NCBI GenBank assembly: GCA_037976565.1
Contig: CP137675.1
Coordinates: 844,323 to 908,322, forward strand
Length of the DNA stretch: 64,000 nucleotides
DNA from: Mesocentrotus franciscanus
Lineage: Eukaryota; Echinodermata; Echinoidea; Camarodonta; Strongylocentrotidae
Direction of reading: 5' to 3'
The position numbers and the translations under genes are program-made. Below, piece after piece: positions 1 to 13,732 of this stretch. The notes below the pieces were generated by a model. The model did no database searches and was not told the origin of the DNA. It saw nothing but the letters and a program-made list of their open reading frames with translations. Position 1 is the first letter of the stretch. The number at the start of each line of letters is the position of its first letter.

Positions 1-134
1 AATTTGCATACAACGGGTGAGGGTAAGATATGACTTTTCCATGTGGGGCGATTGGAGAAAAATGCAGAGCATTACATAAGGCTTGTTGGTAAAAAAAAAA
101 AAAAAAAAAAGCTAATCCTGTTGATTGACAATAC

Positions 135-296
135 CTGTTATTGGGTAAACACCCGAGTGGTTGGTGTCGAATTCCCCATGAGAGCCAACTACTCTGCGTC
201 TTTGAAGAGAGGGATCGAGTGGACACGCAGGATGATTTTGACCGGGTTGTGTAGTAGTATTGGGGACCCGTCGTGATAAATCATGGACCTCTTGCA
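135..296 (-). CDS. Candidate internal exon, unknown gene
   Basis: On the minus strand a T-rich tract and TAG acceptor end at 297, and an ACAG|GTAT donor starts at 134. Between them 2 nt plus 53 codons plus 1 nt are open. The peptide is Ser/Thr/Pro-rich and hydrophilic (it contains VPNTTTQPGQNHPACP), as in an extracellular linker. No domain is recognised. The region is more GC-rich than its surroundings. It could share a gene with the candidate exon at 6382-6594, but the phases do not join directly, so at least one further exon would be needed. A chance ORF is a real possibility. Confidence 0.3.
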
Positions 297-299
297 CTA

Positions 300-1700
300 A
301 AAATATTAAACGCAAAACATAAAATGACAATAAAAAAATACGCATTTCTTGATGTTTGATATTCTAGTTGTGTTTGATTTATACAGTGAATTGCACAATC
401 GCAACTTTTTAATGAAACAAGCTCCACGCTCTACGGTTTGAACTGATCCATATTTTGGAAGGGACGGGTCATATTTCGATCACATTATCAGGCTATCAAA
501 GAGTGGTAATCAGTTTTAGTTTATAGATCAACATTATTAATTGTATACGTATACCACAGAACATCATAATGAGTATTAAGATCGGTTAAGTTTGTCCAAT
601 ATGAAACCTTCAGACGACAGAAAAAACTGCGTTAAATCTAATGTTTCATCTACAAATTATTGTCAACTTGCAAAGCTGAATTGAGAAAGAGATGCTCGTC
701 TTGATTTAAAGTCAAATACATTATTATCCTTCTTTTTTTACATGTTTTTATTGACTTTCAATGAGTGGTGGGGATAAATTGATTGCCAATTTTCAATCTG
801 TCTTTTCGTAAATTCACCAGAGAAAGCATAACAAAACAATAGTTACACTCACTTGTAATGAAATCTCCTTTTGACTATTTTTTTTTGGTACCAATTTTCC
901 AAAGATTATAAGTCAAGTACAAGGTCGATGTTAAATCAGTAGCATGTTATATATGGGCCTTGAAGTAAGATAAGACTATGGTACACAGCGGGGTGTCCAC
1001 ATTGTTTCACAGCTATTTAACCTCACGGCGCGATGTCGAATATTTGATGGCGTTTTCCCCTAGTTTCTAAACCACCTTCAAAATATGACAGAAATTTCAG
1101 CTTTGACAGAACGATGACAGAAGTTCCGTGAACTTTTCGTAGTCACTCTCAAAGTAGAACAAAATCGCGAAAGGAATTCCACGTGAACGGGGTTTTTAGA
1201 GGGGAGGGGGTCGGTGGCGTTTACACAAGCCCTGCAAAGTGTTGGGGCTTTTGTTGTTATTGTTATTGATACGCATTGCCATGTCACTCTCGCCTGAGTC
1301 ATTTCGAAATACATGTAATACATGTAGTAAAAATTAATTCATTTTGTCTGTTTCTCTTCTGGATTTCTCCCTACTATATTATTAGTTTGTTCAGTACATA
1401 AACTTTAACACAGATGAATTGCAAACAAAATGACAATGTAGACTTGTTAAAAATAAAATATGGACATCCATATCGACTGAAATGGATATATAATGAACAA
1501 AATTGGACGCCAAGCAATGATGTGCCAACACTTTGCTCGCTTGCTTCGTTCACTCGCAAATTTTAGAAACTTGAAAGTTCATATTTGGGGAAGAGACATC
1601 AGTCCCCGACGAAGTTATGCCTGGTTATTGTTATCCAAAATAATATCTATACAGGTGCATCATACATGGATATATAATTCAGTATTTTGTACCGATATCT
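300..1700. other. Non-coding, no recognised feature
   Basis: AT-rich DNA with short ORFs only. A 19-nt A run lies at about 92-110 just to its left, and two overlapping TACATGTA octamers lie near 1313-1326. No exon with paired splice sites was seen. Confidence 0.5.
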
Positions 1701-1710
1701 TGGTTACACT

Positions 1711-1829
1711 CAGTGGCGGATCCAGGGGGCACAGGGGACACGTGAGCGAATTTTCGGCCGGCGCGATTTTCAAATTTGCGGGAGCAAAAAAAATTGTCCC
1801 CCCTCTAAGAAATCCTGGATCCGCGCCTG
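1711..1829. mobile_element. MITE with CAGTGGCGGATCC termini
   Basis: The left end CAGTGGCGGATCCAGG and the right end CCTGGATCCGCGCCTG are imperfect inverted repeats. ACACT occurs directly on both sides (1706-1710 and 1830-1834), as expected for a target-site duplication. The interior is a poly-purine/pyrimidine filler with no ORF of interest. Related ends recur at 14974-15213, 50723, 56350-56881 and 60670. Confidence 0.7.
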
Positions 1830-1830
1830 A

Positions 1831-1977
1831 CACTATAGAGTTACCACAAACCTACTGTCCTAACCATGTCATTACCCTTACACTAGAGTTACCACAAACC
1901 TACTGTCCTAACCATGTCATTACCCTTACACTAGAGTTACCATAAACCTACTGTCCTAACCATGTTATTACGCTTAC
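1831..1977. repeat. Three tandem copies of a 48-bp unit
   Basis: Copies start at 1831, 1881 and 1929. Each begins CACTAGAGTTACCACAAACC; the first has 2 extra bases. The array abuts the right end of the MITE, so the MITE target-site duplication lies inside the repeat unit. Confidence 0.9.
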
Positions 1978-2054
1978 TCAAGCTACACTGGCCTCTAATA
2001 CGTTCACGACCCTTCAATATTTTTCGAGAGGCCACTGACAAGATTACGGAGAGA

Positions 2055-2435
2055 ATAGTTCTGGACCAATAAAGACACAAAAAGAGTGATCAAAGTTCCC
2101 CGATGACGGCTCTTTTCGTCACCTTCTCTATACCGATATCTCATCTCGATCTTTCATACTATCACTGGAGTATCCAGAAAATGATTCAAAAGGGGCGGGA
2201 TTTTCTCCAGATAAATGGTGACATACTCGCCAGAGAATACTCCTCAGACAGAGGCAGAGTGTCTCAGGATATCCCCGTGTGCCATGGACCGACCAGACGA
2301 TGCATCGATTTTCATTTCGTGGGAGGGGGAGCTTCAGATAGAGGGGGTCTTCCCTTTGCCGCATACGCTACACTTTTTTAAGCACAATGCTCTAATCATG
2401 AGGATTAATCTGAATCTGAATCTGAAAAGCTAAGT
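2055..2435 (+). mobile_element. Possible 3' end of a retroposon
   Basis: A GC-richer block with overlapping ORFs in several frames ends in a short AATCTG repeat (about 2405-2425), a tail of the kind left by non-LTR retrotransposons. No reverse-transcriptase motif is visible, so the assignment rests mainly on the tail. Confidence 0.3.
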
Positions 2436-2439
2436 TCCC

Positions 2440-4795
2440 CATCCCCATCCCATAAAAGTGAACTGCTGCTTTTTAAAAATGCAAATAGAAGTCAGCTTTT
2501 CTCAATATTGATTTTATAAGAAAGGTGCTCTAATACGTCAGCGTGTGAACGCATAATAATTGTGTCGTTATCAAAGTTGATTACAAATTCGAGTGCTCGT
2601 GCGAGAGAAAAAAATACTTTCAAGCATTTGCATGTGACAATAAAATGCGAAATGTGTTAGATGACATCATCGGAAAATCTGAGGAAAAATTAATGATTAG
2701 GAAGTTACTTAGAACGTGAAATAATGAAAGTTGTACTACAAGGACAATGGAGAGTTGGTAGAATGATGTGTTATTGATGAATTATTCAGAATGGGAGATA
2801 TATATTCAACAAATCGAATGGAATCTATGTGTGTTAATAGTTCAGTTCACTTAAGAAGTTTCTAAACATGATTTCCATTGTCTTTGAACTGCCATGATAG
2901 AATTTATAATTTTAGTTCATACACAAATTATAGGATTGTATTCTTATATAAAGTTTGACTTAAAATGAAATTCGATATGTCTTTCTGATTTTCTAAATTC
3001 TAGTCCAGAATAAAGAATAAAATAGAAATTTCTGCAATTGAAAAGTATCATAAGTTTGACGCATAATATGAGATACTGCATACCCAGACGCAAAACTGAC
3101 CTGGAATATCAGAGCTGTCTGTCTGTCTCTGTCTCACATCAGTCATTCATATTGTACGAGTGTCAACTGGCATAACTTCACATCGCTAGATAAATACGCT
3201 ATCTTCTAACAATTAACGAGACTTGATCAATAGACGCAACATATTTCTCTTGTTTATTTTGTACGCAACAAGAAAATGGAAATGGACTTGCGTACGAACG
3301 ATCACATATTTGACGACACTTCAATGGGCGCAGTCAATTGTCGCGGAATTCAAAACATCGTAGTAGAAATATTTTCCCATTTCTATTTTCATCCAACGTA
3401 AAGAAAAGAATTTAGTTACCTAGGAGATTGGAATGGGACCCCATAGAAATGGATTGTTTGTAAATGTTGCGAGTCGCCTAATTAGATGTTTTGACCCGTC
3501 AAGCAAATATTTTGAACCATTTATACAGATATGGCACGCCCAATACACAATGTACCTGTCAGTAACTGGACGATGATAAAGTTATTTTGGAAACTCATCA
3601 ATTTTAAAGTATTTCGTCTTTTATATCTATCTCAGGAACACACCAAGGTAATTACCTAAATATAATTTTGAAGATAATGAAATAGGGCGTACCTGTTTTT
3701 CTTAGTTATGTTTTATTTTTCATGTTTTCGAAAAAGATGGATCTGTATTGTATCTGCTTGACGAAAGAAAATACTTGTTACACGTCAATTATTTGCACAG
3801 TTGTTGGATTTATTTTGTGAAAAATTTGGCTGCAGTCATCTCCAAATTTTGCCTCAGACCTATCCACCATAGCAACAACTAGTGTGTTTTCCGTATAACA
3901 AAAATATATTGAACTCAAGTCTTTGTCTTCTCTGTCTGTTCTCCCCTCACGATTCAGATTCTTTCATTGGCGTTATAATATGCATAGTGGTTTGGTGCTT
4001 TCCCACTTATTTCATGGGGGGGGGGGCAGTAGACGGGCGTGCAATTTATCCAATCCTTCATTAGAAATATTGATATATTCTGCCCTTCCTTTAATGATTT
4101 GAAGGCAATTCATAGGTGCGGTAATAGATTTGCATAACAATTTGACCATATTTTTAGTAAACTCTAACTACCATGATCACTGACGCTATATGATTACATA
4201 AGTACTTGTGACAATACATCTGCATGGCATGGGAAAGATCGTGTAATTTCAATCACTGTTGTAGTATAAACTATACTGTTATAACTCAAGGTCAAATGAG
4301 GGTATTGTCAATATTTAGCCATTATCAATCATTTTGTAGCTAAGGAAATATAGTTTTCATTTAGCAGTATCTCACCCTCTGAATGACCCGGTCGCGATGA
4401 AGTCTTAGGTTGACAGACAATCTTTATTTGCATACGGTTTGCACTTTTCATTTTGAAAATCGTAGACTTTTCGTGATTAAACATACTGTTATTCAACGCA
4501 CGGTAGGTGAGGAAATCAAACAACACCCACGAACATACAATGTGCCATAGTTACATACGTATAACAAATAACACTGTCATGTCATTTTCATGGCTCATGA
4601 TTTTTTTTTTTAATATGGAGAAATCAATACAGGAACATATGAGTGTCGTGTAAGCTCAATACAGTTTAAAATGTGTCGATTTGGGATGAATGATAATGTC
4701 TGTGACAAAGAAATATAAAAGTGCCCTATTTGATGCTAAAAGTTATTTTTCGTGCTGAAATGCTATCCTTCCGAAAAGTCACTTTATACACCTAG
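2440..4795. other. Non-coding, no recognised feature
   Basis: AT-rich sequence with scattered stops in all frames. It contains a short CTGT repeat near 3118 and a G run at 4016-4026. No exon or mobile element is recognised. Confidence 0.5.
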
Positions 4796-4802
4796 TTATT
4801 GT

Positions 4803-4965
<163 letters not shown>

Positions 4966-4999
4966 TTCGATCATTATCATCGTCGTTATTATTATTAAT

Positions 5000-6380
5000 A
5001 TTCCTTAAAATTCATTAAAATACTATAACAGTCATTCCGTTGTGAATTAACTGACTAATATCTGCAGATCCATGTTAAATATGACATGCTCTTATGGTCA
5101 CAAAGAAAAGTCACGGATAAGTCGTAACTATATCTATTCCGATATTGAAAAAATAAAAATGTGTTGTTCGAGGAGTGTGTCATATCATGGACCATACTGT
5201 AGGAATGATAAATTTCATAGCAGATAAACATTACCCATTCTATAGGGTTAATGTCCAGGGAACAGTAAACAAAATCCCTTGATATGACCAAGATGTCGTG
5301 TCGTGTCATATATTTCAGCCCTCGTGACGATAGCTGTCACCCGTGCACTTGGATGACATGCCTGCCGCAAGTCAGGGCGGGATCACTTCCCAAACCCTGG
5401 AATGTCAAAATTCATGGCAGATCAATATTACCCATTCTCTGACTTTCTGATATTCGGTACCAAGAATGCACAAATATTGACCTTAATGTTGACGTGCGTA
5501 TGTCTGCCAGAAACTCGAGTAGTGATGTGTGTCAGTCTCGATTGGAAGATAAGAAAGTGTAAGATGGAAGAATTGAGTTCTATGAACTCGTTGCAGTCCC
5601 AGAGTAAAGGCCCTATAGCTAGAATGTTGGTCTTTCTCTAAAGAAATAGCAGTGGAATTTTAAAGTAATATTTAGTTTCTTTAGTGGCATAATTTTTAAT
5701 GACATTGCTCTTATCTATCACTCAATAAGACGTGTTCATCATTGTCCTAGAAAGAGACAAGACTCATCAGCTCAAGTTGCTAACAAAAATACATGTCTTT
5801 TCCTGGAAGTCTCAAATATACCTGTCTTCTATCTTGTCAAGTATGAACACCTGTAATCTAGACCCTTGGTATTTGCAAGTGACATTTCTGATTACTCTTG
5901 GGAGGTATATAATCTTCAAGATGACACGAAGTTATGCCATTAATGGAAGATAATGTCAGATGGTGTTAACGGCTTCAGTCAACAGTTCGGCAAGAAAAAT
6001 GACTACTGGTCAATAATCTCATGAAATATTTTGGTAAAGGTATTTCTTAAATCATAGAAACATTGACAAGTTGTAAAGACATCCGGAGTAGAAAGTTTTA
6101 TCGCTTGACATGTCGGAGATTATCTGGTTATCTAGACGAGTCGACACAATCTGTAGATGATTCCATAAAAAGGTATTTGTTGGTGCCCTGACATTCACGT
6201 AGCTTCATCGTGGGCCAACTCTTCGATATCGGAACATACTGAGGCATGTCTTAATACATGATTCGATGAGCCATGTAACCTTTGCATGAACTGATGAAAA
6301 GATGAAAATGTTGCAAATTAGATCTCGCCGTGCGGATGTTGGAGCTGCACACTGAGGTTGCTACGGGCCCCTACAGCTCA
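5000..6380. other. Non-coding, one short dispersed duplication
   Basis: Two similar segments of about 32 bp (about 5207-5240 and 5408-5440, sharing ATTACCCATTCT) lie 200 bp apart. No gene is recognised. Confidence 0.5.
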
Positions 6381-6381
6381 C

Positions 6382-6594
6382 CTGTCGTCGTTGCTATGGG
6401 TCATGCAGGTTTGTTGACATCCTCCGTGCGAGAGGTCGTCCGCTCGGGATGAAATTGTAACACTATCACTGGCCTCCCCTCCCGCTGTAGCCCGGGATTC
6501 CTCAAGACTTTCCCCCTGTCCACACACTGGGAGGTGAACACCAATAGTGCAAGGGGACATCTTTACCCTCCGTCCAGATTCCGGAAGAGTTTCG
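6382..6594 (-). CDS. Candidate exon, unknown extracellular-like protein
   Basis: On the minus strand a CCTCTAG acceptor precedes 6594 and an ACAG|GTGAGC donor follows 6382. The frame between them (1 nt, 70 codons, 2 nt) is open and clearly richer in G+C and CpG than the flanks. An internal ATG at 6560 in AAAGATGTCC context could instead be a start, making this a first coding exon. The peptide is rich in Ser, Gly and acidic residues and ends with GGCQQTCMTHSNDD, faintly EGF-like but with too few cysteines to call. No family is recognised and no partner exon was found. Confidence 0.4.
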
Positions 6595-6599
6595 CTAGA

Positions 6600-7684
6600 G
6601 GTTTTTGTTTCAGATGGGGATACATTAACCTATTGTTATCGTAATGTCAGAATCTTTGATAGGAGCGAACACCAGCGAAGAGCCAGGAGCGTGGACCCAT
6701 CTTGAAGAATGATGGAGAGGGTAACACGTAAATTGGAGACATTATCTACTTAAGTTTTTGCAGTTATGGCGAGGGGGACCCCAAGAGCGACACCCCTGTG
6801 CAGAGGTTATCTAATGATATACGAGAGATATTCGCATTTTATGAAGGGTTTGATACAGGTACACATCATCATCGGCAAAATATTTGAACCTAAATCCTAA
6901 TCTTATCATGCTTCTAAAAGTATTTAAGGGGGTATTTTCATTCGCCGAGTGCAAATAAGGGTTAAGGGACGATCTCCTGGTATAGCAGCCTTTGGAAGAG
7001 TTGAAGGATTGAAATGAATACCAGGATGCAATGTGCACAGGAAATGAAGAGGATAAGTATGGGCATTTGTGAAGACTTTGGAGGGATAAATATAAACAGT
7101 AAGATGAAGAGGGAAAAATGTGTTAAAATATATTTGGCTTGGTTTGGTTTTATTTTCCGTATAAAAATTCAAATACATACAAGAATACAATTTACAAATA
7201 TAATACAAATCGAGAATTAAAAACGGCTGGAATGCTCTATTGAAATAAGGTTTGATCTCTTAAAGATATGGATTGAAAAGGTAAGATATAGGTAAAGTTC
7301 TTTGATATAATGCAGTAATAGTTATAGCATGGACCTTATAACATAAATCCACAGTTTTACCAGGAAGATTTGCCTCGGTGTGTGTAGTAGATACCACGTG
7401 ACCCAGTACGGCCTTTATAATACATGTAGTTTGAATGATGAGTGAAAGCGGTAGTCTCGCATCCATACCCTAGCTACCCCCTGCCCAAGCGAATGGAATG
7501 TTATAGGCATTGATCACATAGAAGACATTGTGCATAAGCTGTCTTAATAATATTTTATAAAGTGTAATGAAACACTGCAGCAAAACAAAGAAAATAGCAA
7601 TCTGTTCACAATAGGGTGTGTCTACAAAAGATTCAGTTGCAGTTTCATCGAGTTTAGCATGCAGTATACAGTGTATACAGTAGT
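6600..7684. other. Non-coding, no recognised feature
   Basis: Short ORFs in several frames but no pair of splice sites around any of them and no repeat family recognised. Confidence 0.45.
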
Positions 7685-8095
7685 GTATCACAAGAATGTG
7701 ACACACTGTGGTCACGGAATCACAATGTGTTCAAATCAAACTGTGGAAGACATTAAAACAGTCTGTAAACATTCCAATGTGGCCAAGGATAATGTTTAGA
7801 ACAGTTTCATAGTGTTGACGATGTAGCATAATGGTTTTAACAACGTGGAACGCTGTGGTCACAGTGGAAATCACAGTCTATTCAAATCACAACATGGATA
7901 TACAGAAGATATCATACTCTGTGAACATCGAAATGGGAGCACTTAGAAGACTGAATCAATTTCATTGTGTTGCCGATCCAGTATATAATTATCACACTGT
8001 ATGAAACCATGGACCTAACACAAAGTCCATGAGGAAACAATGTGTGATTACACTGTGCTCACACCACACTGTGGTCATACACATTACACTCCGAG
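7685..8095. repeat. Diverged repeats built on CACTGTGGTCAC
   Basis: Two related blocks (about 7700-7785 and 7850-7935) share CTGTGGTCAC, TTCAAATCA and CTGTGAACAT-like words at about 155-bp spacing. Further CACTGTGGTCA and CACAGTG motifs occur up to 8090. The self-complementary core CTGTGGTCACAG suggests a decayed inverted-repeat element. Confidence 0.45.
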
Positions 8096-8099
8096 TATC

Positions 8100-9834
8100 A
8101 TAATTCAAATTTTCCATCCGATACTATAAAATGTCCTTCGGCAAAAATTGAATCAGACTTCAAAGAGAGAAAGGAAAGTATGCAAATTTCAGATATGTAA
8201 AATTAATTGCAGAGGGAGTGACATATTACAGAAAACACAATCCGTACTCTTTTTCAATTTTCAAAATGTTATAGAAATTAAGAAATTTAGTTTGGCGAAT
8301 AGCTCATTTTGTGTGTTATTTCGTTTGCATTGATGAGGACCAGGGAGCTTTAAAGCCGTTAGTGCGTGTGTGGGAATGACCGCATAGGGAGCCCTAGCTT
8401 GATTCAATCAAAGAAAATCTAATAACGACACGCAGCTATAACTCTCAATACCCAGAATCAAAATCATGTCATGATGTTGATTAAACTCCCATCAACCATT
8501 TAAAAACAGTTTGGATGACAATAAAATTCGGATCTGTGATGTCATACTGTTAATCAACGTTATGAAGGAAAGCGAAACCTATTTTTAGTTGAATTTTGTG
8601 ATACGAAGTCTATTTTTGGTAAGCAGTAACCGTTGATCCTGCTGCCTAATATCTGCGTTAACTTCTCGTCATTCTCGAAGGTTATATGCTAGGTAGACAT
8701 AGTTTATTCTATCAGACGTTTTGAATGGTATTACAGTTGAAATAAAAACAGTCGGAGAGCCTGAATTACCACAAGAAATAACCGACTACCATTCATAGCA
8801 CTTTTTTGCAAGGCACAAAATAGATTCAAAAAGGAGATTCCAAAATTTCCGTACAAATTTCATTCCAAGTGACAGACTGCCAATTGTTTTTAAAGATTAT
8901 TCGTTCTACGTGGTAATTTTTCTTGTAGCAAGACCAGTCATTACAGTTGCTCTACATTTAACACCCCCCCCCCTTCAAAATGTTGCTACAGTACCCACAT
9001 TTTTACAGACCGTCGTTCTGCCCCTCTTATCTCCTAAACCCCATTCATTGCCGGCCCACAAACTGTCATGGTTTCCTGATGAAATCAATCGATCGCAATT
9101 AGTCCAGTTGTCCCCTCCCCTCCTGAATTAATTAAACACCTAGTTAAACAACCCTGTCAGTCACCAAAGTATTTCCCCAAAATAAGAAGTGAAAACATTA
9201 CACTTGTCAAATTCTGTTATTTTGGTGCCTTTTCCTAGAATGCCAAATATAGTTAGATGAAAATCTTAGCGGAAACTTTCTTGCTTCATGTCATAATCTG
9301 GCATAAAGCTCAAGTCTATGAAAAAAAAGAAATCGTAGTGAGGAATCAATTTTCACTGTTTAATGATCGAGTTTCTTGCTTTAAACCGCAAAATGGAAGA
9401 CAACCCAGCCAGCCGATCTTGACGCACCATTTCAACTCCCAATTTTAGGCCAATTTCCTTCGATTTCATCATCATGGCAAATTACCTCAGAGCAACATCT
9501 AACTCTATCTATCCTGATGCTAGGAGATGGTGTGGGAGATGATGACACATATCTTCCTTTTAGCTTTGTTGTTGGTGATGTTTCAAGACTGTCAGCCAAC
9601 ATTTTCTTGAGATAGACTCTGATAGACAGAGGACGTGCCACACCCGTGCGTTTAATTATAATGTGATCTGTAATTCAGCATGAGCGCTTCAAAAACTCCG
9701 GAGCGGTTGACGAATGTAGTGAATGCACTTTAGAACACACTTAAAATTCTGAGTCACAATCTTTTATTTGGTTGAGAATATCGGGACATCCTAGTAAGTC
9801 CAGTAGACCGACAGCACTTGAGATCGATAAGGTC
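8100..9834. other. Non-coding, no recognised feature
   Basis: AT-rich DNA. A C run lies at about 8963-8971. Only short ORFs without convincing splice sites were seen. Confidence 0.45.
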
Positions 9835-9990
9835 ATTTTTCTGAACACTCGGTCTTTTTCAGAAAGCCCGCGAGACCGACATTGTCCGTCTCATGGCCTG
9901 CCATTAGTCTCATGGCCCATCGTTCTCATGAACTCTTAGATAAGTCTTTTCAGGAAAAACGCGAGAACGACATTTTTGGCCTCGTGGGCT
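9835..9990. repeat. Dispersed GAGACCGAC repeat, copy 1
   Basis: Contains GCGAGACCGACATT, GTCTCATGGCC, AGTCTCATGGCCC and GCGAGAACGACATT within 150 bp. The same words recur at 12885-13035 and 27345-27495, so this is a dispersed family of short related units. Confidence 0.6.
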
Positions 9991-12884
9991 GCAGTCGAGA
10001 AAACACCTTTTTCTTAAATGCTTCTTCATCTGATAAACTTATTCTGATTTAAGATATCAGTAGCAGCAGCATCAGCAGTTAAAAAACTTATGGTATATTA
10101 AAGTAGCATGAATGATTAACTAATGATAAATTAATTATCATAATAATAGAATAATAGAAACGTAAAATAATGATTGTTTCAGGCTAAAGTTCGATCAGAT
10201 TAAGACCAATAACAGTGTATCCTCGATCCCTATCCCACATCGACGGGGCAAGAGAGAATAAATATTTATAGATCTGAACTGACTGAGCGTTCATTTTAAC
10301 TCTTCCCCCAATTTTCGAATAATGGTGATGATAACCATGAAATCATTTATAATTCACAAGTTCTCTCCACCAACTGAATTGTAGCGAGAAACATAATGGC
10401 TTCATTTGTCACGGGCCTACGTGTGTTCCGTGGAACATCGCCAAGTTGTCATTAGACCTCAAAGCATTTCGAGATATATCGCTTCCTTCAGGCAGAATTT
10501 CTGAGAGATGAGATAATCGGAAATGCCTGTGATTTGGAAAGGTTCAATGAAAGTGATCGTCCACTACCGACTCTTGTTGTCGAGTAGATGGTATGTATAC
10601 TGTGCTCGCATCAGAAGAGCCTAAAGACAGGCACATGGCTTTCTTTCAAACTGTCCATATTGGATGAATGCATATAATTGGTTTTGAACCCTGGACCTTC
10701 CGGTTCTAAGAGCCCTTTTTCGTACACGGGATAAATATAGCACGAATGAAGGATTGAGTTCTACCAACAGGGAATGCTAGAGAATGAAGTTTATTTTGGG
10801 AGATAAAATTAAAAATCACAATAAGCGGACTCTATGTCAGTGAACCATTTTTAATACAGAAGTCTTACTCTTAACCCCCTGCTAACTTGGCTAAAACTAA
10901 CGAATCATGCTGAACGAAATTATTTATTTATGTATTTATCTATCTATTATTATAGGGGGTACGCTTAAAGTTTTGTTGATCCATTCGTTCAGTGCTTGAA
11001 AATCATCACAACCCCTTTCTAAATAAAATCAATGTTGAATGATCATGAGATTATCATCCAGTCATTGTCTTGGTTACTTTTGTCTTTCAGACGTTTAAAC
11101 AAAATGTAGCCTTAGCGCAATTTTCCAGTGATGGACTAGTGGTGAACTTTACTGAGTCTTTTCATGTTTCCAAGTCCAAGACAAGACAGATTTGCGCGAT
11201 GTCATTGTCAATTTCGTTGGCGTTCTTGTGGAAGGTCATAATGAGGAAACATCCCGGACCAGGGGATTTTTTTTAACTACTCTCTTTTAAGGAATGTAAA
11301 GGAGACAATAATTGAAATTGTTGTGACCAGACACTGTAGGGAAAAAGAAGATTTGATAGGGAAATCTAAAAATTTGTCTCAAAAATACGTGCACGCTATA
11401 GAAATAAAGCAATTACTGAAAGCGTTGGATGTGAATGATGACAATTTGATCGAACGTTTGAGCCACAATGGATCTTGTTGATGTTCCAATACTGTCAAAG
11501 TCAGGAACACATGAACAGTTTAACGAGAAGTGAGAGAGAGAAAGGTGTAAACAATGAGGTTGTGCTGGAGTTGGAGAGGGGATGGGGTGGCATCGTTTTA
11601 CAATGTGGACAAACTGCAGGAATATGGAAGCGACTCGTATCATGTTATCATTTTTTTTCTCTCTTCATTTCCCCTGTTTTACTCTATTCTATTTTGTTTT
11701 CTGTCTGTCTGTCTCCCTCGGGTGCCCCACCTCTGTCTCTCCCTCTCTCTTTGAAGGGGGGAGGGGGTGTCGACTATCGGGAAGCAAAGCCTCGCATTTG
11801 GGCGACTTCGTTTTGGAGTAACGAACCAAGAAGTTATATCTATTTGTAAGCAATTTACTACTTTTCACAACGAATACTCCAATACCAGTACTGTAACAAT
11901 GTGGTGTTTCACAACGACCTATTTTCGCCCTTCCTGGGTTATTTTTAATACATGTAATACATTTATGCCTCCTCTGTGCTCCAGTTTACTTTGTGTGCCG
12001 ACGAATACTAATGTATTTATATCTGGGTTGAAAATAATACAGATAGATTTAAAATGCAAATTGAAATTCTTCTAATAGCAAACTTATACAGAGCTCTGTC
12101 TTTTTATTGATCGCGCGCGACACTCCCTATTTTCCTTTTGATTTACCTATAGGAATATTTTTCCTTTATGAAAAATATCCTATTTAAATTCAACCCTTGG
12201 CTTACACTCTAAAACAAATATTTGTCGCGAACATATGCCAAACAAATGTTATTTAGGTTGATGAATTGGTGTGTATGTGAGGGGGGTGGGGTAATTTATT
12301 GATTTCTCGAAAACCTGTGCATTTCAGAATGTATACGGCAGCAATATACCACATCCTTTTTACAAACACGTGTGAAGAGCATCTTTTGTTTTCACCCTTT
12401 GCGGTTTGATTATTTTGTAGCTTGTCTTTTACACATCAAATTCAAACATTGGTCCGTATGTCGAAACTGAATCCAGAGGGTAGTGCGTTGACGCATAGAC
12501 ATCCAGTGCGTCATTATAAGAGAAACATGAAGCCCTGAACCACCAATTTCATTCTTAACAGACCATGAAATATAATCATCTTACTTGAGCACGTAACTCA
12601 AACGTCCGGAAAATTGTAAGCCGGGGCTATAGCACAATGATGATGCTTCGGGAAAATATGGAAAGTGTAATGTGGCCAAGAGCGATTATCAATCTCAGAC
12701 ACGACTGAGGAAACGTTTGACTGTGTGTGCACGCTAAGGTTTCCCAGGTTCGGGGCGGGGGGTTCTGTGTTTTAGATTCGTTGAATCAAAGAGATATCAC
12801 ATATCTCTTTGGTTGAATTAGCTATATTCAAAACTGATCTGTAATAGCGATTTACATACATGTATGGGATTATGGGATAACGAG
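9991..12884. other. Non-coding, no recognised feature
   Basis: AT-rich sequence with a TTTATCTA-type run near 10921 and a CT-rich patch at 11690-11755. Overlapping ORFs at 11475-12075 lie partly over the CT-rich patch and lack gene-like features. Confidence 0.4.
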
Positions 12885-13035
12885 ACGGCCTACAAGACCG
12901 ACAGTCAATGAGACCGATATATTTTCTTCCCATGTGTATTTGTTTCGGTCTCGCAGGGCCGTTGGTTGTAGTGAACCCACTGAAACTAAACTGGCTAGAA
13001 GGCTCATGAGACCGACTTAAACGGTCCCATGGGTT
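12885..13035. repeat. Dispersed GAGACCGAC repeat, copy 2
   Basis: Carries CAAGACCGACAGTC, ATGAGACCGATA, TTTCGGTCTCGC and CATGAGACCGACTT, the same vocabulary as 9835-9990 and 27345-27495. Confidence 0.6.
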
Positions 13036-13732
13036 TTATTCCCTTAATCCTATATACAACTATTTGCTTTGTAAAAAAAATCAAATACGACTAATCCATG
13101 ACCCTATTATCATGCAAGAACACTTTGAGATAATTTAGTAACCTATAAAAGGGAAGAGAAAAAAATACGTGGGTGCCACTTATTGTGACAAATCTAGACT
13201 GTGCCACACTTTTCAATTTATTTCGATTGCAAATTATTAGTAAGTTTGTTTAAGGGGCCTCCGTTTCAATTTCCTTTTGATCATTTGACAGCAATACTAT
13301 CCATATCCTCCTGAATAAATTGATAACATGCGTTTGTCTTATTCCGTTCGAAATTGACGCATTTTTTATGTCAAGATCGTTGTCGAGAATGAGGATTCAC
13401 AAGAAATTACAGTGAAGTGGATAACGAGCTATCATCACTGATCAATCGCGAAGGCAAATGAGTTGAGGAAGTAGGGATGGGGCTAAATGGGCGACACCCC
13501 AACAGCATGTTCCCTTTTAGTTGTTGGCCGATTTAAGATTAAATCAGAGAATTTGAAAATTTGTGGTCATAGTACATTCATCTTACTGTCGATGAAATCG
13601 CACAGGAAGGGCACAATGGCTAGGCCCTATGCATATGTTACTAATGTTACAATACCTGAGTTTCATCCCCTTTAAAGAGCAAAAATCACACCATGGTACT
13701 CCAACGATCAGTGTCAGGGGTTTCAGTCGACA

